From: Yersinia canariae
Lineage (GTDB): Bacteria; Pseudomonadota; Gammaproteobacteria; Enterobacterales; Enterobacteriaceae
NCBI RefSeq assembly: GCF_009831415.1
Contig: NZ_CP043727.1
Span: 3,968,001 to 4,032,000 of the forward strand
Direction of reading: 5' to 3'
DNA length: 64,000 nucleotides
The notes below the pieces were generated by a model, which searched no databases, was not told the origin of the DNA, and worked only from the letters and a program-made list of their open reading frames with translations. The position numbers and the translations under genes are program-made. The stretch's first letter is position 1. Each line of letters begins with the position of its first letter. Of the stretch, positions 61,460 to 64,000 are shown one piece after another.

Positions 61460-61603
61460 TTTTACCCAATAACCTCGCCATCCCACCGAGTCCAGAATGG
61501 CAGAGCGGGAGCGAGGCAAGGCGCAAAGAATTGAGAGAGCAGAGCTATCAGACAGTATGCGAGCATCGCGAGCTGGTGCCGCCGCCCAGCTCAGGCATTG
61601 TAA

Positions 61604-62617
61604 TCAGACTTTCGGTAACTCGGCCAACGGCCAGCGCGGCCTGACCGACACACTCAATTCGCTATTCACACCGCTTTTCAACCGAATCAATCCAGCATAG
61701 GCAATCATCGCGCCATTATCGGTGCAAAATTCTGGCCGGGCATAGAACACTTCACCGCCACGTTTTTGCATCATTTCGGCCAATTTGGCGCGCAAGGTGC
61801 GGTTAGCACTCACACCGCCAGCAATGACCAAGCGCTTAAAGCCGGTCTGATCCAATGCGCGTTTTGATTTGATAGCCAGTGTGTCGACCACGGCATCTTC
61901 AAAAGCTCGTGCAATATCGGCACGAGTTTGGTCATCACCACCATTGGCGCGAATAGTATTCGCTGCAAAAGTTTTTAGGCCAGAAAAACTGAAATCCAGC
62001 CCCGGTCGGTCGGTCATTGGCCGCGGGAAAGTAAATCGTCCAGCAGTACCTTGTTGTGCCATACGCGACAACATTGGCCCTCCGGGATAATCCAATCCTA
62101 ACAATTTCGCTGTTTTATCAAAAGCTTCACCTGCCGCATCATCAACAGATTCGCCCAGCAATAAATATTCGCCAATACCCGTCACACTGATTAATTGCGT
62201 GTGGCCGCCGGAGACAAGTAACGCGACAAACGGGAATTCCGGAACATTTTCTTCCAGCATCGGTGCCAATAAATGCCCTTCCATATGATGAACGGGCACA
62301 GCAGGAACTCCCCAAGCAAAGGCTAATGCGCGGCCTACTGTGGCGCCAACCAATAATGCACCGACTAACCCTGGGCCTGCGGTATACGCCACGCCATCAA
62401 TGTCTTTGGCGCTCAAATTAGCTTCTTTCAATGCAGCTTGAATCAATGGCACCGTTTTGCGCACATGATCACGGGAAGCCAGCTCAGGGACGACGCCGCC
62501 ATAATCAGCATGCAATTTAACCTGACTGTACAATTGGTTAGCTAACAGACCGGTTTCATCGTCATACACTGCAATTCCGGTTTCATCGCAGGACGTTTCT
62601 ATACCCAAAACTCGCAT
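61604..62617 (-). CDS. tsaD: TsaD, tRNA threonylcarbamoyladenosine synthase subunit
   Basis: 337 residues, the E. coli length, starting [14 protein letters not shown]. The iron/zinc-binding HHMEGH motif, the ATP-binding LVSGGHTQL and the [19 protein letters not shown] stretch are intact, and the C terminus has [13 protein letters not shown]. With TsaB, TsaC and TsaE it makes t6A37 in tRNAs that read ANN codons. An upstream in-frame start adds five residues. It is divergent from rpsU. Confidence 0.97.
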   Translation of the reverse strand: MRVLGIETSCDETGIAVYDDETGLLANQLYSQVKLHADYGGVVPELASRDHVRKTVPLIQAALKEANLSAKDIDGVAYTAGPGLVGALLVGATVGRALAFAWGVPAVPVHHMEGHLLAPMLEENVPEFPFVALLVSGGHTQLISVTGIGEYLLLGESVDDAAGEAFDKTAKLLGLDYPGGPMLSRMAQQGTAGRFTFPRPMTDRPGLDFSFSGLKTFAANTIRANGGDDQTRADIARAFEDAVVDTLAIKSKRALDQTGFKRLVIAGGVSANRTLRAKLAEMMQKRGGEVFYARPEFCTDNGAMIAYAGLIRLKSGVNSELSVSVRPRWPLAELPKV

Positions 62618-62773
62618 TACATTTCCCATCATTCACGTGCGGCCGATAGTTTAGCATAACCGTGCCGCTCGTCATGATTTCTGATACTAAACTGCACGGG
62701 AAAACTGCTTTTTGGCTATCCAACACCATGAATGTTGTTGATAGTTTTCACATTTGAAAAGAATGTTGATAAA

Positions 62774-62803
62774 TTCGATCAACAGCCCTGTTTAGTATAT
62801 AAT
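62774..62803 (+). promoter_or_regulatory. Candidate sigma70 promoter for rpsU
   Basis: A perfect -10 TATAAT (62798-62803) with a weak -35 TTCGAT (62774-62779) at 18-base spacing, about 180 bases before the rpsU start. The -10 match is strong; the -35 is a guess. Confidence 0.55.
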
Positions 62804-62811
62804 CAGCGGCC

Positions 62812-62898
62812 GTCGCACTCTTGGCACCACTTTCTTGTAAAGAACGAGGGCGACATCACAGGGGCGTGCCTGTTTCAATTTGCTGTGGTGCTTTACAA
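62812..62898 (+). promoter_or_regulatory. Interleaved complementary segments in the rpsU leader
   Basis: GTCGCACTC (62812-62820) can pair with GAGGGCGAC (62846-62854), one mismatch. The loop between contains GCACCAC (62824-62830) and TTGTAAAG (62835-62842), complementary to the adjacent downstream GTGGTGC (62885-62891) and CTTTACAA (62891-62898). These pairings cross the first stem, so a pseudoknot or switch between folds is possible. The role is unproven. Confidence 0.45.
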
Positions 62899-62977
62899 AG
62901 CAGCATCCATTGAAGTAAAATTCCGCACCATTTTGAGAAGGCTGGCGATTGGCCAGCAGCAAACCGATTTCTATTGA

Positions 62978-63205
<228 letters not shown>

Positions 63206-63278
63206 TTCTTCGGGGGTAACCCCACCGCGTAGTTTTTTATGTTCTAAGAACGCGCAGATCGAGTAGTTGCATACGAAG

Positions 63279-63306
63279 GCCGTGCTTTCCGAAAGGAATG
63301 CGCGGC
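63279..63306 (+). terminator. Intra-operon hairpin between rpsU and dnaG
   Basis: GCCGTGC.TTCC / GGAA.GCGCGGC with a GAAA loop, followed by TTGTTCTCGTTT. In E. coli a terminator at this place lowers dnaG expression relative to rpsU; this hairpin probably does the same. Confidence 0.7.
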
Positions 63307-63341
63307 TTGTTCTCGTTTATGGACTGACCGAATAGGGGCTT

Positions 63342-64000
63342 ATGGCTGGACGAATTCCACGCATATTTATCAATGACTTGCTGGCTCGCACCGACATCGT
63401 CGATCTTATCGATGCTCGGGTAAAGCTGAAGAAGCAAGGCAAAAATTATCATGCGTGCTGTCCGTTCCATCATGAGAAAACACCCTCATTCACCGTTAAT
63501 GGCGATAAACAGTTTTATCACTGTTTTGGCTGTGGTGCGCACGGTAATGCTGTTGATTTCTTGATGAATTACGACAGGCTAGAGTTTGTCGAAAGTATCG
63601 AGGAATTAGCAACTATGCACGGGCTGGAAGTGCCTTACGAGGTAGGAACCGGCACCACTCAGTTAGAACGTCATCAACGACAAAGTCTTTATCAACTGAT
63701 GGAAAGCCTGAGCGCGTTCTATCAACAATCACTCAAGGGCCAGACCGCCAATCAGGCACGTGAATACCTTAAGCATCGCGGTTTGAGTGAAGAAATCATC
63801 CAACATTTTGCTATCGGTTTTGCCCCCCCAGGTTGGGACAATGCCTTAAAACGTTTTGGGCGCGATGGTGAAAGCCGGACAGCACTGAACGATGCAGGGA
63901 TGCTGGTGACTAATGATACAGGGCGGACTTACGATCGTTTTCGTGAGCGCGTCATGTTCCCCATCCGTGATAAACGCGGGCGGGTTATCGCTTTTGGTGG
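63342..64000 (+). CDS. dnaG: DNA primase, N-terminal part (runs off the window)
   Basis: Starts at ATG 63342 (MAGRIPRIFINDLLARTDIVDLID) and stays open to the window edge, about 219 codons of roughly 580. The CHC2 zinc ribbon is complete (CPFHHEKTPSFTVNGDKQFY followed by HCFGC), and the beginning of the RNA-polymerase domain (RFRERVMFPIRDKRGRVIAFGG) is visible. Primase makes RNA primers for replication. AATAGGGGCTT lies before the start. It follows rpsU after 136 bases that include the hairpin above. Confidence 0.97.
   Translation, partial: MAGRIPRIFINDLLARTDIVDLIDARVKLKKQGKNYHACCPFHHEKTPSFTVNGDKQFYHCFGCGAHGNAVDFLMNYDRLEFVESIEELATMHGLEVPYEVGTGTTQLERHQRQSLYQLMESLSAFYQQSLKGQTANQAREYLKHRGLSEEIIQHFAIGFAPPGWDNALKRFGRDGESRTALNDAGMLVTNDTGRTYDRFRERVMFPIRDKRGRVIAFG

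Noticed and set aside
62732..62977. 81-codon frame in the rpsU leader
   Set aside because: It starts upstream of the TATAAT box, has no ribosome-binding site, and covers the structured leader.

Overview
The window looks like a chromosomal segment of a Yersinia species, probably of the enterocolitica group. This rests on protein similarity recalled from memory (TolC, YgiB, CpdA, RibB, Cca, RpsU and DnaG are all close to enterobacterial versions) and on gene order. The order exbD-exbB-metC-yghB-yqhC-yqhD-dkgA and the run ygiQ-ftsP-plsC-parC ... parE-yqiA-cpdA-yqiB-nudF-tolC-ygiBCD-ribB ... hldE-glnE-ygiF-ygiM-cca-uppP-folB-plsY-tsaD-rpsU-dnaG match the E. coli min 65-69 backbone with local differences. 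No rRNA, tRNA, CRISPR array, prophage or complete insertion sequence was seen. The species name is an inference.

Layout. (1) 232-7106: a copper/silver export operon: a small Met/His/Cys-rich exported protein, CusF, CusC, a CusB with a CusF-like domain fused to its C terminus, and CusA. No cusRS pair is next to it. (2) 7770-19252: a visibly AT-rich, tightly overlapped Tad/Flp pilus locus. It starts with a membrane-tethered winged-helix regulator and a structured leader with a possible 40-residue ORF, followed by flp, tadV, rcpC, rcpA, a small Cys-rich exported protein and tadZABCDEFG. (3) 19290-29226: iron-energy transducers exbB/exbD under a Fur-box-like site, metC, the DedA protein YghB, and the aldehyde-detoxification set yqhC/yqhD/dkgA. 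A gene for a secreted beta-helix protein lies between yqhC and yqhD, flanked by two nearly identical 49-bp direct repeats. (4) 29236-43244: mostly minus-strand housekeeping genes (ygiQ, ftsP, plsC, parC, then nudF-yqiB-cpdA-yqiA-parE). This region shows decay: a response-regulator fragment between parC and mdaB, and a ygiN cut short where a LysR-family gene begins. (5) 43561-63205: tolC, ygiBC, ygiD, ribB with its FMN riboswitch, ubiK, an APC-family exporter, hldE, glnE, ygiF, ygiM, cca, uppP, folB, plsY, tsaD and rpsU, with the start of dnaG running off the right edge (macromolecular synthesis operon).

How the parts work together. CusCBA with CusF forms a periplasm-to-outside Cu(I)/Ag(I) pump. 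The Tad genes supply pilin, prepilin peptidase, secretin, localisation ATPase, motor, inner-membrane platform, pilotin-like TPR lipoprotein and pseudopilins. ExbBD energises TonB-dependent uptake. YqhD and DkgA reduce reactive aldehydes under YqhC control. TolC is the common outer-membrane exit duct. RpsU, DnaG and (beyond the edge) RpoD link translation, replication priming and transcription.

The least ordinary features are the repeat-flanked beta-helix gene, the Tad leader with two competing hairpins and a possible small ORF, the response-regulator and ygiN remnants around mdaB, and the interleaved complementary segments in the rpsU leader.
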